Notes: generated by a model not told the origin, from the sequence alone. Counted from the stretch's first letter, positions 1 to 8,087 are shown. The stretch is 64,000 nucleotides of DNA from SZAS-103 sp038216155 (GCA_038216155.1 JBBQQH010000007.1:1-64000), one strand, 5' to 3'. Numbers and translations are program-made.

Positions 1-149
1 CGCAACGTCGGATCGTGCTTCACACTGAACAAAAACGGGCAACTAAACAATCCGTCACCTTCCGGACAGCGTTCCGCGCGGTGCGAAAAGGCATGGTAAC
101 GGGACGTCAGGGCATCGTGCCCAGACGGCAATCGATTTCAGGAGTTTCC

Positions 150-482
150 ATGAACGTTCGTCTTTCGTTGCTCGCCCTTGCGCTGTCGGCTGTCGCCGGC
201 TCGGCGTTTGCCGCCGCTCCCGCTCCCGCTGCCAAGCCGGCTATGGCTATGGCTCCCGCGCCGGCCAAGTCCGCCAAGCCGGCTATGGCTCCCGCTCCGG
301 CCCCGTCTGCCAACGCCGCTGCTGACCAGAACGTCGCTGCTGCCCAGGAGAATTTGGACGCGGCCAAGAAAGTCGATGCAGCCGTCGACCACCATAAGGT
401 CGGCATGCATCACAAAAAGAAGCATCACCACGCTGCCAAGAAGGCTGCGGCTGCTTCAAGCGACACCCCGCCGGCGCAGTAA
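150..482 (+). CDS. Small exported Ala/Pro/Lys/His-rich protein, function unknown
   Basis: 110 codons from an ATG with GGAG at 141-144. Residues 1-22 look like a signal peptide (basic MNVR, hydrophobic core, AFA-A cleavage-like site). The mature part is low complexity: repeated APA/KPAMA blocks, then a helical stretch, then a His/Lys-rich tail (HHKVGMHHKKKHHH). The His cluster could bind metal, which is inference. An upstream in-frame start exists but would bury the signal peptide. It lies 72 bp before a two-component system on the same strand and could be its target or a partner. I do not recognise a named family. Confidence 0.7.
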   Translation: MNVRLSLLALALSAVAGSAFAAAPAPAAKPAMAMAPAPAKSAKPAMAPAPAPSANAAADQNVAAAQENLDAAKKVDAAVDHHKVGMHHKKKHHHAAKKAAAASSDTPPAQ

Positions 483-554
483 TCGTTTTACATGAGGCAT
501 CAGGAACCGCGCCGGCTATCGGCGCGGTATCCTGCGGGGGTTGAAGGAGCCTCA

Positions 555-1232
555 ATGCGCATCCTGATCGTCGAAGACGACCCCCACACCTGTGCATTTA
601 TCGCCAAGGGCCTGAGCGAGGACGGGCATACCGTCGATCGTGCCGACAACGGCAGGGACGGCCTGTTTCTGGCGACCACTGAACACTACGATGCGATCGT
701 GCTCGATCGCATGCTGCCTGGGCTCGATGGCCTCACCGTATTGCGCACCCTGCGCGGTGCCGGCAATACCACGCCCGTTCTGGTGCTGACTGCTCTCGGC
801 GATGTCGATCATCGGGTTGAGGGCCTGCGTGCAGGCGCCGATGATTATCTGATTAAGCCATTCGCCTACGCTGAACTAACCGCGCGCATCGACAGCCTGC
901 TGCGTCGCCATCAGGGCCAGGGCACGGAGATCACCGAGCTGCGACTGGGCGACTTGGAACTCAACCTGCTCACCCGCGAAGCGCGTCGCGCTGGTCGCCA
1001 CATCGAGCTGCAACCGCGCGAATTCCGGTTGCTGGAATACCTGATGCGTCAGGCCGACCGCGTGGTGACCCGCACCATGTTGCTGGAAGCGGTGTGGGAC
1101 TATCACTTCGATCCGCAGACCAACGTGATCGACGTGCACATCAGCCGCCTGCGGCAAAAGATCGACCGCGACTTCGGCAAGCCGCTGCTGCATACCATTC
1201 GCGGCGCAGGCTACATGCTTGGCTTGCGCTGA
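555..1232 (+). CDS. OmpR/PhoB-family DNA-binding response regulator
   Basis: 225 codons. The N-terminal receiver domain has the acidic pair Glu7/Asp8-Asp9, phospho-acceptor Asp51 (IVLDRMLPG), Thr79 and Lys101 (LIKPF). The C-terminal half is a winged helix (LQPREFRLLEYLMRQ ... VIDVHISRLRQKID ... IRGAGYMLG), the hallmark of the OmpR/PhoB class. The ATG at 555 was chosen because AAGGAG at 544-549 precedes it and the receiver fold starts immediately; a longer in-frame start at 492 adds an unrelated 21 residues. It is followed after 16 bp by its likely sensor kinase. The signal sensed cannot be read from the sequence. Confidence 0.93.
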   Translation: MRILIVEDDPHTCAFIAKGLSEDGHTVDRADNGRDGLFLATTEHYDAIVLDRMLPGLDGLTVLRTLRGAGNTTPVLVLTALGDVDHRVEGLRAGADDYLIKPFAYAELTARIDSLLRRHQGQGTEITELRLGDLELNLLTREARRAGRHIELQPREFRLLEYLMRQADRVVTRTMLLEAVWDYHFDPQTNVIDVHISRLRQKIDRDFGKPLLHTIRGAGYMLGLR

Positions 1233-1248
1233 GCGCGCCGCGTAGCGC

Positions 1249-2688
1249 GTGATGGACAGGAACAACTGGCAGCGTTCGACCAGCCTCAGGCTCGCGCTGG
1301 TGGTGTGCGCAGCGATGCTGGTCGCCTTCGCACTGCTGGGCAGCGGCGTGTTCTATGCGGTCTCGGCGATTATCAGCAGCGGCCTGCACGACGTTATTCG
1401 CGCCGAGAACACCGGTCTGGTCGATATCTACAAGCAACAAGGCTTGGCCCAGTTGCGCGCCGAGGTCATTGATCGCACCGACGCACCGGAAAATCCCGAC
1501 GCGGTGTACGCGCTGGTGGATGGAAAACACCGTGTGATCGCCGGCGAATTCGCGACGCTGCCGGTCGAGGTGATGAAGGCGCGCGGCTGGGTTGCCTTTC
1601 ACGAGCGTGTCGGCGATGGCCGGGTGGGGGTGCTCGCCTTTGTGCAGACGATCGGTCCCGATGGATTTTTTCTGACCGGCTTGCAGACGCATCGGCGCGA
1701 TCGCTTTCTTGGCCTGATGCTGCGCACCAGTCTGTACGCATTGCTGGCCACCGCCGTGCTCGGGCTGTTGATTGGCTGGTTAACCACGCGACTGGTCGCG
1801 ACACGCCTCGAAGCCATGCACCGCGCGGTACAGCGGGTAGGCGAGGGCGAACTGCACGCACGTGCTCCGTTCAATGACAGCGGCGATGCATTCGACCGCA
1901 TCGCAGGTGCGTTCAACGGAATGCTCGACCGTATCCAGGAGTTGCTCGACGGCGTACGTCACGCCACCGACCACATCGCACACGACTTGCGCACCCCATT
2001 GACGCGCTTGCGCAACCGGCTGGAAAGCATGCGCAACGACGATTCAACGCCGAGGCCGGAAGGAGATCCATCGCTGCACTCTGTAGTTCTCGAGGGCGCA
2101 ATGCGTTCGTCGCATCAGGCCGAGCTCGATGCCGCACTGGCCGAGACCGACCAGTTGCTGAGCGCATTCGGCGCGCTGCTGCGACTCGCGCGCATCGAAG
2201 CGCAACAACCATCATCGGACGATCCCGAGATTGCGCTGGATGACGTACTAACCGACGCGGTGGAGTTGTACGCACCGATTGCCGCGCAACGACTTATTAC
2301 CTTGCGCAGCGAGATTGGACCCGTGCAATTGCGCGGCGACGTCGACCAATTATTCCAGCTTGCCGCCAACCTGCTCGACAACGCGCTCAAGTACGCGCCT
2401 GATGGGAGCGAGGTAGAGATATCTCTGGCTGCCGACCTAGAGCTAGCTCTGCTGCGCATCGCGGACCACGGGCCCGGCATTCCGGTCGGCGATCATGAGC
2501 GCGTGTTCGACCGGTTTGTGCGGCTGGAAACGCATCGAGGCTCACCCGGCACTGGCCTGGGCTTGAGCCTCGCGCGAGCGATCGTGCAACGCCATGGCGG
2601 CCGCATCGCGCTGGAAGACAATGATCCGGGATTGCGTGTCCGCATCAGTTTTCCTCTGTCGAGCAGCGCGCAACCGGCTTCAGCCTGA
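1249..2688 (+). CDS. Two-component sensor histidine kinase (HAMP-HisKA-HATPase)
   Basis: 479 codons from GTG 1249; ATG 1252 is the adjacent alternative. Inner-membrane kinase with TM1 at about residues 14-38, a periplasmic domain of about 115 residues, TM2 at about 155-178 and HAMP to about 235. The H-box DHIAHDLRTPLTR holds the phospho-acceptor His245. The ATPase domain has the N-box NLLDNALKYAP, G1-box DHGPGIP and G2-box GTGLGLSLA. The H-box form HDLRTPL is typical of the EnvZ/CzcS-like class. It pairs with the response regulator just upstream and presumably phosphorylates it. Confidence 0.92.
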   Translation: MMDRNNWQRSTSLRLALVVCAAMLVAFALLGSGVFYAVSAIISSGLHDVIRAENTGLVDIYKQQGLAQLRAEVIDRTDAPENPDAVYALVDGKHRVIAGEFATLPVEVMKARGWVAFHERVGDGRVGVLAFVQTIGPDGFFLTGLQTHRRDRFLGLMLRTSLYALLATAVLGLLIGWLTTRLVATRLEAMHRAVQRVGEGELHARAPFNDSGDAFDRIAGAFNGMLDRIQELLDGVRHATDHIAHDLRTPLTRLRNRLESMRNDDSTPRPEGDPSLHSVVLEGAMRSSHQAELDAALAETDQLLSAFGALLRLARIEAQQPSSDDPEIALDDVLTDAVELYAPIAAQRLITLRSEIGPVQLRGDVDQLFQLAANLLDNALKYAPDGSEVEISLAADLELALLRIADHGPGIPVGDHERVFDRFVRLETHRGSPGTGLGLSLARAIVQRHGGRIALEDNDPGLRVRISFPLSSSAQPASA

Positions 2689-2820
2689 CCGCAGCACTAG
2701 TGCGCCTGCGAAGTTCGCAGTCGGCTTTCGAGCCATCGTGATTGCACCAATCGTGCGCCATCGGTAGATTGCCGAGTTCCGCGTCGTCTCTCTGGCGATG
2801 CCCGACTGCCGGGATCGCCC

Positions 2821-3414
2821 TTGTTGTTGATGATCGACAACTACGACAGCTTCACCTACAACCTCGTGCAGTACTTCGGCGAGTTGGGGCAGGCGGTCGA
2901 TGTGCTGCGCAATGACGCGATCGATGTAGACGGCATCCGCGCGCTGGCACCCGCCCGGATCGTGATCTCACCCGGGCCTGGCACGCCGGACCAGGCAGGC
3001 GTGTCATTGCAGTTGTTGTCGGAATTATCCGGCGCAATTCCGATTCTTGGCGTCTGCCTTGGCCATCAGGCGCTGGGCCAGGCGTTCGGCGGCAACGTGG
3101 TGCGCGCGAAAAAGATCATGCACGGCAAGACCTCGCGCATTCATCATCGCGGCGAAGGGGTGTTTGCCGGATTGCCGGATGGCTTCGAAGCCACGCGCTA
3201 CCACTCGCTGGTGGTCGAGCGCGAGTCGCTGCCAGATTGCCTGGAAATCACCGCGTGGACGCTGGACGAGCACGGCGGATTCGATGAAATCATGGGCCTG
3301 CGCCACAAAACACTGGGATGCGAGGGCGTGCAGTTTCATCCCGAGTCGATCCTGACCGAACACGGCCGAGCGTTGTTGAAGAATTTCTTGGGCGCAGGGA
3401 AGGGGACTGCTTAG
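2821..3414 (+). CDS. trpG: Anthranilate synthase glutamine amidotransferase component
   Basis: 197 codons. A class I glutamine amidotransferase that supplies ammonia to TrpE for anthranilate synthesis. The start region MLLMIDNYDSFTYNLVQY is the family signature. The nucleophile is Cys79 in LGVCLGHQALGQ, and the other triad residues are His173 and Glu175 in QFHPES. The start is probably TTG (three TTG codons, then ATG 2830) with no clear ribosome-binding site, so the exact first codon is uncertain. trpE is not next to it: the upstream neighbour is the sensor kinase. PabA-type dual use with PabB is possible for this family. Confidence 0.92.
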   Translation: MLLMIDNYDSFTYNLVQYFGELGQAVDVLRNDAIDVDGIRALAPARIVISPGPGTPDQAGVSLQLLSELSGAIPILGVCLGHQALGQAFGGNVVRAKKIMHGKTSRIHHRGEGVFAGLPDGFEATRYHSLVVERESLPDCLEITAWTLDEHGGFDEIMGLRHKTLGCEGVQFHPESILTEHGRALLKNFLGAGKGTA

Positions 3415-3569
3415 ACCAGAGGTCGGAGCGAACAGCACAGTTGGTCAACAGGAAACGGAAACTGGCAAGAGCGCCATCGCGCTCCGCTCCGCTACCGCCT
3501 CAATTGTTTCGAGAATCCGGCCCTGATCTATTCTGTAAGATTCTCCACACCGTGTTCGCAAAGCCAGCC

Positions 3570-4634
3570 ATGCCCATTACGCCCCAACAAGCCCTGCAGC
3601 GCACGATCGAGCATCGCGAGATCTTCCACGACGAGATGGTGGAGCTGATGCGCGCGATCATGCGGGGCGAAGTGTCGTCGCCGATGATCGCCGCGATCCT
3701 CACCGGCTTGAGGGTGAAGAAGGAAACCATCGGCGAGCTTGCGGGCGCGGCCGAAGTGATGCGCGAGTTGGCGGCAAAGGTCGAGTTGCCGGCGGCGTGG
3801 AGCGCCGATGACAGGCAACATCTGGTCGATATCGTCGGCACTGGCGGCGATGGCGCACACAGTTTCAACATCTCCACCGCCAGCATGTTTGTTGCCGCCG
3901 CCGCAGGCGCGAAGGTCGCCAAGCATGGCAACCGCAGCGTGTCCTCGAAATCCGGCAGTGCCGATGTGCTGGAAACGCTGGGGGCAGCGATCGAGTTGCA
4001 ACCCGCGCAGGTCACCGCTTGCATGGCTGAAACCGGCGTCGCCTTCATGTTCGCGCCACTCCATCATCCGGCGATGAAAAACGTCGCCGCCGTGCGCAAG
4101 GAAATGGGCGTGCGCACGCTGTTTAATATCCTGGGGCCGTTGACCAATCCGGCGAATGCGCCAAACGTACTGCTCGGCGTTTTTCATGCCGACCTGGTCG
4201 GCATCCTGGTGCGCGTGCTGCAACGGCTCGGGACACGTAACGCGCTGGTGGTGTGGGGCGCCGACGGCATGGACGAGATCACGCTTGGCGCGGCAACCCT
4301 GGTCGGCGAGTTGCGCGATGGCGTGGTGCGCGAGTATGAAATCCACCCGGAGGATTTCGGGATCGCGATGGCGGCCAGCCGCAACCTGCGTGTGAATGAT
4401 GCGGCCGAATCCAAGGCCATGTTGTTGCAGGCACTGGACGACACCGACGGGCTGCCGCGCGATATCGTGGCGCTCAATGCCGGCGCGGCGCTGTACGTGT
4501 CTGGCATTTCGGCGTCGATCGCCGACGGCATCGCGCTCGCGCGAAGCACGATCAGCAGCGGCGCAGCGCTGGCGAAGATGGAAGAATTCGTTGGCATCAC
4601 CCGCCAACTGGCCGGTCAGGGCGGCATGATCTGA
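3570..4634 (+). CDS. trpD: Anthranilate phosphoribosyltransferase
   Basis: 354 codons. Transfers phosphoribose from PRPP to anthranilate, the second step of the tryptophan branch. The PRPP-binding loop DIVGTGGDGAHSFNIST and the KHGNRSVSSKSGSADVLE segment are diagnostic. The in-frame region upstream of ATG 3570 has no family similarity, so I start here (MPITPQQALQ). It lies 155 bp after trpG and is followed by an ABM-like ORF and trpC, so expression as one operon is likely. Confidence 0.95.
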   Translation: MPITPQQALQRTIEHREIFHDEMVELMRAIMRGEVSSPMIAAILTGLRVKKETIGELAGAAEVMRELAAKVELPAAWSADDRQHLVDIVGTGGDGAHSFNISTASMFVAAAAGAKVAKHGNRSVSSKSGSADVLETLGAAIELQPAQVTACMAETGVAFMFAPLHHPAMKNVAAVRKEMGVRTLFNILGPLTNPANAPNVLLGVFHADLVGILVRVLQRLGTRNALVVWGADGMDEITLGAATLVGELRDGVVREYEIHPEDFGIAMAASRNLRVNDAAESKAMLLQALDDTDGLPRDIVALNAGAALYVSGISASIADGIALARSTISSGAALAKMEEFVGITRQLAGQGGMI

Positions 4635-4647
4635 AGGAGACTGATCG

Positions 4648-5043
4648 ATGGAGACTGATCCGATGCAGCACGACCCGACGAATCTGGATCCGATGGACAC
4701 AGGATTCGCCGGCACGCCCGAGCCGCCCTATTACGCAGTGATCTTCGCCTCGCAGCGTCGTCACGACAGCGATGGTGACGGAGATTACGCTGAAGCCGCC
4801 CAGCGCATGCTGGAGCTGGCGGCGCAGCAGCCCGGATATCTGGGCGTGGAATCAGCGCGTGACGCGATCGGTTTTGTCATCACGGTGAGTTATTGGGAAA
4901 GCGAAGAAGCGATCGTGGCCTGGAAACTTAATGCCGAACACGCCGCCGTGCGCGCGCGCGGTCGGTTGGAGTGGTACGAGCATTTCGAGATTCGCGTGGC
5001 GAAAGTCGAACGCGCCTACGCCGGCCCGCGTGCGGATCGCTGA
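4648..5043 (+). CDS. Antibiotic-biosynthesis-monooxygenase-like (ABM) small protein
   Basis: 131 codons from ATG 4648, with AAGGAGA at 4635-4641 right after the trpD stop. The core (YYAVIFASQR ... LELAAQQPGYLGVESARDAIGFVITVSYWESEEAIVAWKLNAEHAAVRARGR) fits the dimeric ferredoxin-like ABM fold, in which the YWESEEAIVAWK segment is typical. It carries a 25-residue acidic N-terminal extension. Its stop overlaps the trpC start (TGATG), so it is translationally coupled inside the trp cluster. A role in handling an indole/anthranilate by-product is conceivable, but only as inference. Confidence 0.8.
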   Translation: METDPMQHDPTNLDPMDTGFAGTPEPPYYAVIFASQRRHDSDGDGDYAEAAQRMLELAAQQPGYLGVESARDAIGFVITVSYWESEEAIVAWKLNAEHAAVRARGRLEWYEHFEIRVAKVERAYAGPRADR

Positions 5044-5906
5044 TGGCGGATCCCGCACGGCCCGATATCCTGCACAAGATCCTCGCACGCAAGACCGAGG
5101 AAGTGCGCGAGCGCTCCGCGCGTTCCAGCATCGAGACGCTACGTGCACGTTGCGCAGGGTTACCGCCGGCGCGCGGGTTTGCCCATGCGGTCGAATCCGC
5201 GATTGCACGCGGCGAATCGGCGGTGATCGCAGAAATCAAGAAGGCCAGCCCCAGCAAGGGCGTAATCCGTGCGGATTTCGATCCGGCAGCAATCGCGCGA
5301 AGCTACGAAGCAGGTGGTGCAACCTGTCTGTCGGTGTTGACCGATGTGGATTTTTTCCAGGGCCACGATGGTTTTCTGCGCGACGCAAGGGCGGCCGGCG
5401 CTCTGCCGGTATTGCGCAAGGATTTCGTGATTGATCCGTACCAAGTGGTCGAAGCGAGGGCGATGGGCGCGGATTGCATTCTGCTTATCGTCGCTGCGCT
5501 TAATGATGCATCGCTGGCGACGCTGGCGCAGTTGGGCGCCGAACTGGGCATGGATGTGCTGATCGAGGTGCACGATGGCGCTGAACTGCAGCGCGCGTTG
5601 CGGATGCCGCGGCCCGAGGTCGCCGCGGATTCGGATTCGGGTGCGTCTGCATCACCGCGACCATCGCAGTTGTTGGGAATCAACAATCGCAATTTGCGCA
5701 CGTTCGAGGTGACCCTCGGCACCACGCTCGACCTGCTCGCACGCGTGCCGCCTGATCGAATTGTGGTGACTGAAAGTGGCATCGCCACGCGCGAGGACGT
5801 AGCACGCATGCGCGCAGCCAACGTGCATGCGTTTCTGGTTGGTGAGACCTTTATGCGCGCGCAGGATCCAGGCGCGGAGTTGCGTCGGTTGTTTGCTGAC
5901 GCCTAA
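5043..5906 (+). CDS. trpC: Indole-3-glycerol-phosphate synthase
   Basis: 287 codons. Ring-closure step converting CdRP to indole-3-glycerol phosphate. TIM-barrel signatures are visible: AEIKKASPSKGVIR, LSVLTDVDFFQG, LRKDFVIDPYQV, LLIVAALND, LGINNRNLRTFEV and VTESGI. The ATG at 5043 overlaps the preceding stop by one base. It is slightly long for the family, because a low-complexity insert near residues 193-207 (VAADSDSGASASPRP) lies just before the LLGINNRN strand and is probably a surface loop. This is the last gene of the trp run; the next 230 bp are repeat A. Confidence 0.95.
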   Translation: MADPARPDILHKILARKTEEVRERSARSSIETLRARCAGLPPARGFAHAVESAIARGESAVIAEIKKASPSKGVIRADFDPAAIARSYEAGGATCLSVLTDVDFFQGHDGFLRDARAAGALPVLRKDFVIDPYQVVEARAMGADCILLIVAALNDASLATLAQLGAELGMDVLIEVHDGAELQRALRMPRPEVAADSDSGASASPRPSQLLGINNRNLRTFEVTLGTTLDLLARVPPDRIVVTESGIATREDVARMRAANVHAFLVGETFMRAQDPGAELRRLFADA

Positions 5907-5939
5907 GCATTTCGCGTAGAAAAGCAGGGCCAACTGCAA

Positions 5940-6152
5940 AGCTTCCGCGCTTAGCGCGTGTCACTTTTCTTTCGGGAAAAGTAACCAAAACCATCAGCGC
6001 CGGACACTCGCCGATGCGATGAAGCCGCATCGGTACCCTGCGCTCCTCAGCAGGAACGGGCCGGCCCGAACTCGGCCATCCGTGGCCTCAGACATGCGGG
6101 CCTTGCTCCCGTTCCTGCTTCCGGTGCTCGGCTCGCTTTACGGCGCAAGAGC
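5940..6152. repeat. Repeat A, copy 1 (hairpin plus 145-bp conserved core)
   Basis: Composite repeat also present at 43196-43477. The outer part (5940-5986) carries a hairpin, 5960-5985, with stem CTTTTC/GAAAAG and loop TTTCGG. The inner core, 6008-6152, matches 43333-43477 over exactly 145 bp with six differences by my reading. On the minus strand the core opens with codons reading A-L-A-P-stop, which terminate the HEPN-like gene at 6138. It lies between trpC and that gene. Confidence 0.85.
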
Positions 6153-6749
6153 AAAAGCGTTCGACTCAGCTCCGAGGTTTAGATATGTGGCATACGCCAC
6201 AGCACGTGACAGGGCCTGCCAGAAATTCAGTTCGTGTTGCGAAACATCAAAATGCCGCATTGCTCCAGACTTGCTGCGTGGATCAGCGAGAACCCAGCAT
6301 TCAAGTCCAGAGTAGTCGAGCTTGTAGCACCAGTTGGCATGCGAGAAAGCGTTCCGGAAATCGCGAATTGCACCGCGCGACAAGAACGCTGCACAGCGCA
6401 TTGCTACAGAATTAGCAGGTGCCCGTGCTTGCAATACCTCAAAACACGCATCCTTCAGATATACAAAACATATGTAGTTTTGAACTACTACCCGCGCTCG
6501 GGTAACAGCAGGGTGAGGCGGCGAAGCTAGCGCAATGTCATTCCATGCCTGATAGGCAACGAGTTCATCGAGTCTTGCCTGAATTGGCACTAACGAAGAG
6601 CTGATGATATTAGCCTTTGCTTCGACCGGCAGAAATCGAACATCCGCTGCGCAAAGAGTTGCTACCTTTCGCGACTCGTCGTCCGTAAGTCCCACGAATC
6701 GCGTGAGCTCTGACTGGAAAGCACTGAGCTGGCGATCAAGATGCTTCAT
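6138..6749 (-). CDS. Orphan protein with HEPN-like RX4H motif
   Basis: 203 codons, predicted cytoplasmic, no signal peptide. I do not recognise a named family. The segment GAIRDFRNAFSHANWCYKL has Arg132 and His137 spaced as RX4H, the pattern of HEPN ribonucleases and nucleic-acid-acting HEPN proteins; the surrounding helix (R-N-A-F-S-H-A-N-W) resembles HEPN active-site helices. Its DNA is visibly A/T-richer than its neighbours (for example 6421-6480), suggesting acquisition. The last codons and stop lie inside repeat A, and repeat B lies 80 bp upstream, so the gene sits as cargo between two repeats. HEPN assignment is inference from the motif only. Confidence 0.65.
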   Translation of the reverse strand: MKHLDRQLSAFQSELTRFVGLTDDESRKVATLCAADVRFLPVEAKANIISSSLVPIQARLDELVAYQAWNDIALASPPHPAVTRARVVVQNYICFVYLKDACFEVLQARAPANSVAMRCAAFLSRGAIRDFRNAFSHANWCYKLDYSGLECWVLADPRSKSGAMRHFDVSQHELNFWQALSRAVAYATYLNLGAESNAFALAP

Positions 6750-6829
6750 ATGAGAACAATCCGAGATAGAACATCAGCGGCGATGGTGTAGCACTTTCCC
6801 ACGCTCTAGCCGCAATGCGGGCTGGAGCC

Positions 6830-7080
6830 CGCTGCTGTTCGGGCCCCTGCGTTGCGGCGCGGGGTGGCGGATTGGCCCGAAGGGTGGCCGACACGATGTC
6901 GGCCATCGTTTCGCCGGTGCATGGATGCGCCGTCGAAACGACCCGACGCACCGTGCGGACTCGGAGGGCAGGATGCCCGCAGAGCGCATAAGTCGGGGTG
7001 TCCTTCTTTCTGGTTCTGTCTTTCTTGGACAAGCAAGAAAGATGAACCCGGCCGCTTGCGGGCGGAACGCTCTGCTTTCA
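6830..7080. repeat. Repeat B, copy 1 (multi-hairpin module)
   Basis: Matches 44407-44653. It contains a 7-bp stem GGCCGAC/GTCGGCC (loop ACGAT) near 6882-6905, a GTTTCG...CGAAAC inverted pair, a GGGCAGGATGCCC palindrome, and the main hairpin 7012-7048: GGTTC, then TCTTTCTTG, loop GACAAG, CAAGAAAGA, then GAACC. It ends at GGAACGCT..GCTTTCA, where the last bases contain the stop codon of the GNAT pseudogene (7078-7080, minus strand). This fills the gap between the HEPN-like gene and that pseudogene. Confidence 0.85.
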
Positions 7081-7321
7081 AGCATCCCCAAGCTGTTTCA
7101 CAAATCGAACCGACCCATCCCGATACCCACACGCACGATAGAACGCGTGCGCTTCGTTGCGGTGCGCGGCGCTGGTGACTTCGATGCTCGCTGGCCAAGG
7201 CTTTCAAACGATCGCCTGCTTCGGCGGTGTTGCATGGATAGCCGAGCGCCTCGATCAACTCCGCAACGCCGGCGGCATCACCCGGCATTGCAACGCGCAT
7301 CAGGGCGTGGGCTTGGCTCAC
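7078..7321 (-). pseudogene. GNAT acetyltransferase remnant with internal deletion and frameshift
   Basis: The 5' part (from about 7321; alternative ATG 7300) encodes a typical GNAT N-terminus: MRVAMPGDAAGVAELIEALG followed by YP. After LKALASE, near 7185, the reading frame no longer makes sense, but the -/+1 frame encodes a typical GNAT C-terminus, IEVTSAAHRNEAHAFYRACG then YRDGSVRFVKQLGDA, ending at TGA 7078-7080. About 70-80 central residues, including the acetyl-CoA loop, are missing. It is therefore a broken gene. Its 3' end abuts repeat B, so the repeat may have been involved in the rearrangement. Confidence 0.8.
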
Positions 7322-7388
7322 GCAATGGGGCTCACTTGAATTGATGCGTCCGGCTGGCGCATCGATTCGGCGTTACGCGCGTTGCCAG

Positions 7389-8087
7389 TCATTCGGCTTG
7401 GCGATATACCACTACGGTCTTGCCACGTGCATGCAGCAGGCCCTGCTCCTGCATCTGCTTGAGCACGCGGCCGGCCATCTCGCGCGAACAGCCAACGATG
7501 CGCGAGAGCTCCTGCCGCGAGACGCGAATCTGCGTGCCCTGGGGATGACTGAGCGCGTCGGGTTCTTCGCACAATTCGCTCAAGGTGCGCAGGATGCGAC
7601 CGCTGACGTCCATGAAGGCGAGACGGCTGGCTTTGCGGCTAGTGTCGAGCAGGCGCTTTGCCAACTGTGATCCGATCGCGTACAGCAGCCGCGGACATTC
7701 GTTTACCAATTGACCGCCGAGCAAACCTAATAGCCGCTCGTAGCCGATCTCGGCCAGTTCGACCGGGCTGCGCGTGCGCAATACGACCTCACGCTGATCG
7801 GTTGCGACGAACAGTCCCAACTCGCCGATGAAATCGCCCGGGTTGAGGTAGCTCAAAACCAGCTCGCGACCATCGGGCTCCTCGCTGATGATCGAAAGCG
7901 TGCCGCTGATGACGTAATGCAGGCTATCGGCCGGATCGCCGGGGCGAAACACATCGGTGCGATTGCCGAAGCGGCGACGATGGCAATGGGCGAGGAAGCG
8001 CTCCATGGTGGCTGCATCGGGCGCCAGCTCGGGCGAGGCCAGCGGACGCAGCAGCGCGTGCGGCATGAGTGGGGAAACCTTGGCCAT
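7389..8087 (-). CDS. clp: CRP-like global regulator Clp
   Basis: 232 codons from ATG 8087. An N-terminal cyclic-nucleotide-binding barrel (RTDVFRPGDPADSLHYVISG, SYLNPGDFIGELGLF, RTRSPVELAEI) is followed by a dimerisation helix and a C-terminal helix-turn-helix with RVSRQELSRIVGCSREMAGRVLK and a GKTVVVY end. This matches the Xanthomonas Clp pattern, whose ligand is c-di-GMP rather than cAMP and which controls virulence and surface genes; ligand choice here is inferred. It is divergent from speD across 148 bp, which must hold both promoters. The in-frame extension to 8306 overlaps speD and is rejected. Confidence 0.93.
   Translation of the reverse strand: MAKVSPLMPHALLRPLASPELAPDAATMERFLAHCHRRRFGNRTDVFRPGDPADSLHYVISGTLSIISEEPDGRELVLSYLNPGDFIGELGLFVATDQREVVLRTRSPVELAEIGYERLLGLLGGQLVNECPRLLYAIGSQLAKRLLDTSRKASRLAFMDVSGRILRTLSELCEEPDALSHPQGTQIRVSRQELSRIVGCSREMAGRVLKQMQEQGLLHARGKTVVVYRQAE

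Noticed and set aside
3528..4715. 395-codon antisense frame over trpD
   Set aside because: Shadow of a high-GC gene; the plus strand carries clear TrpD motifs.
6019..6315. 98-codon plus-strand frame in repeat A
   Set aside because: Such frames recur with the repeat (also at 42984-43799) and are likely the source of spurious hypothetical proteins; codon use is not coding-like.
5940..7080. Repeats A/B as integron attC sites
   Set aside because: The hairpin base GGTTAC...GTGACAC does not match the GTTRRRY/RYYYAAC core pair, the inner and outer spacing differs from attC, and no tyrosine integrase gene is in the window.
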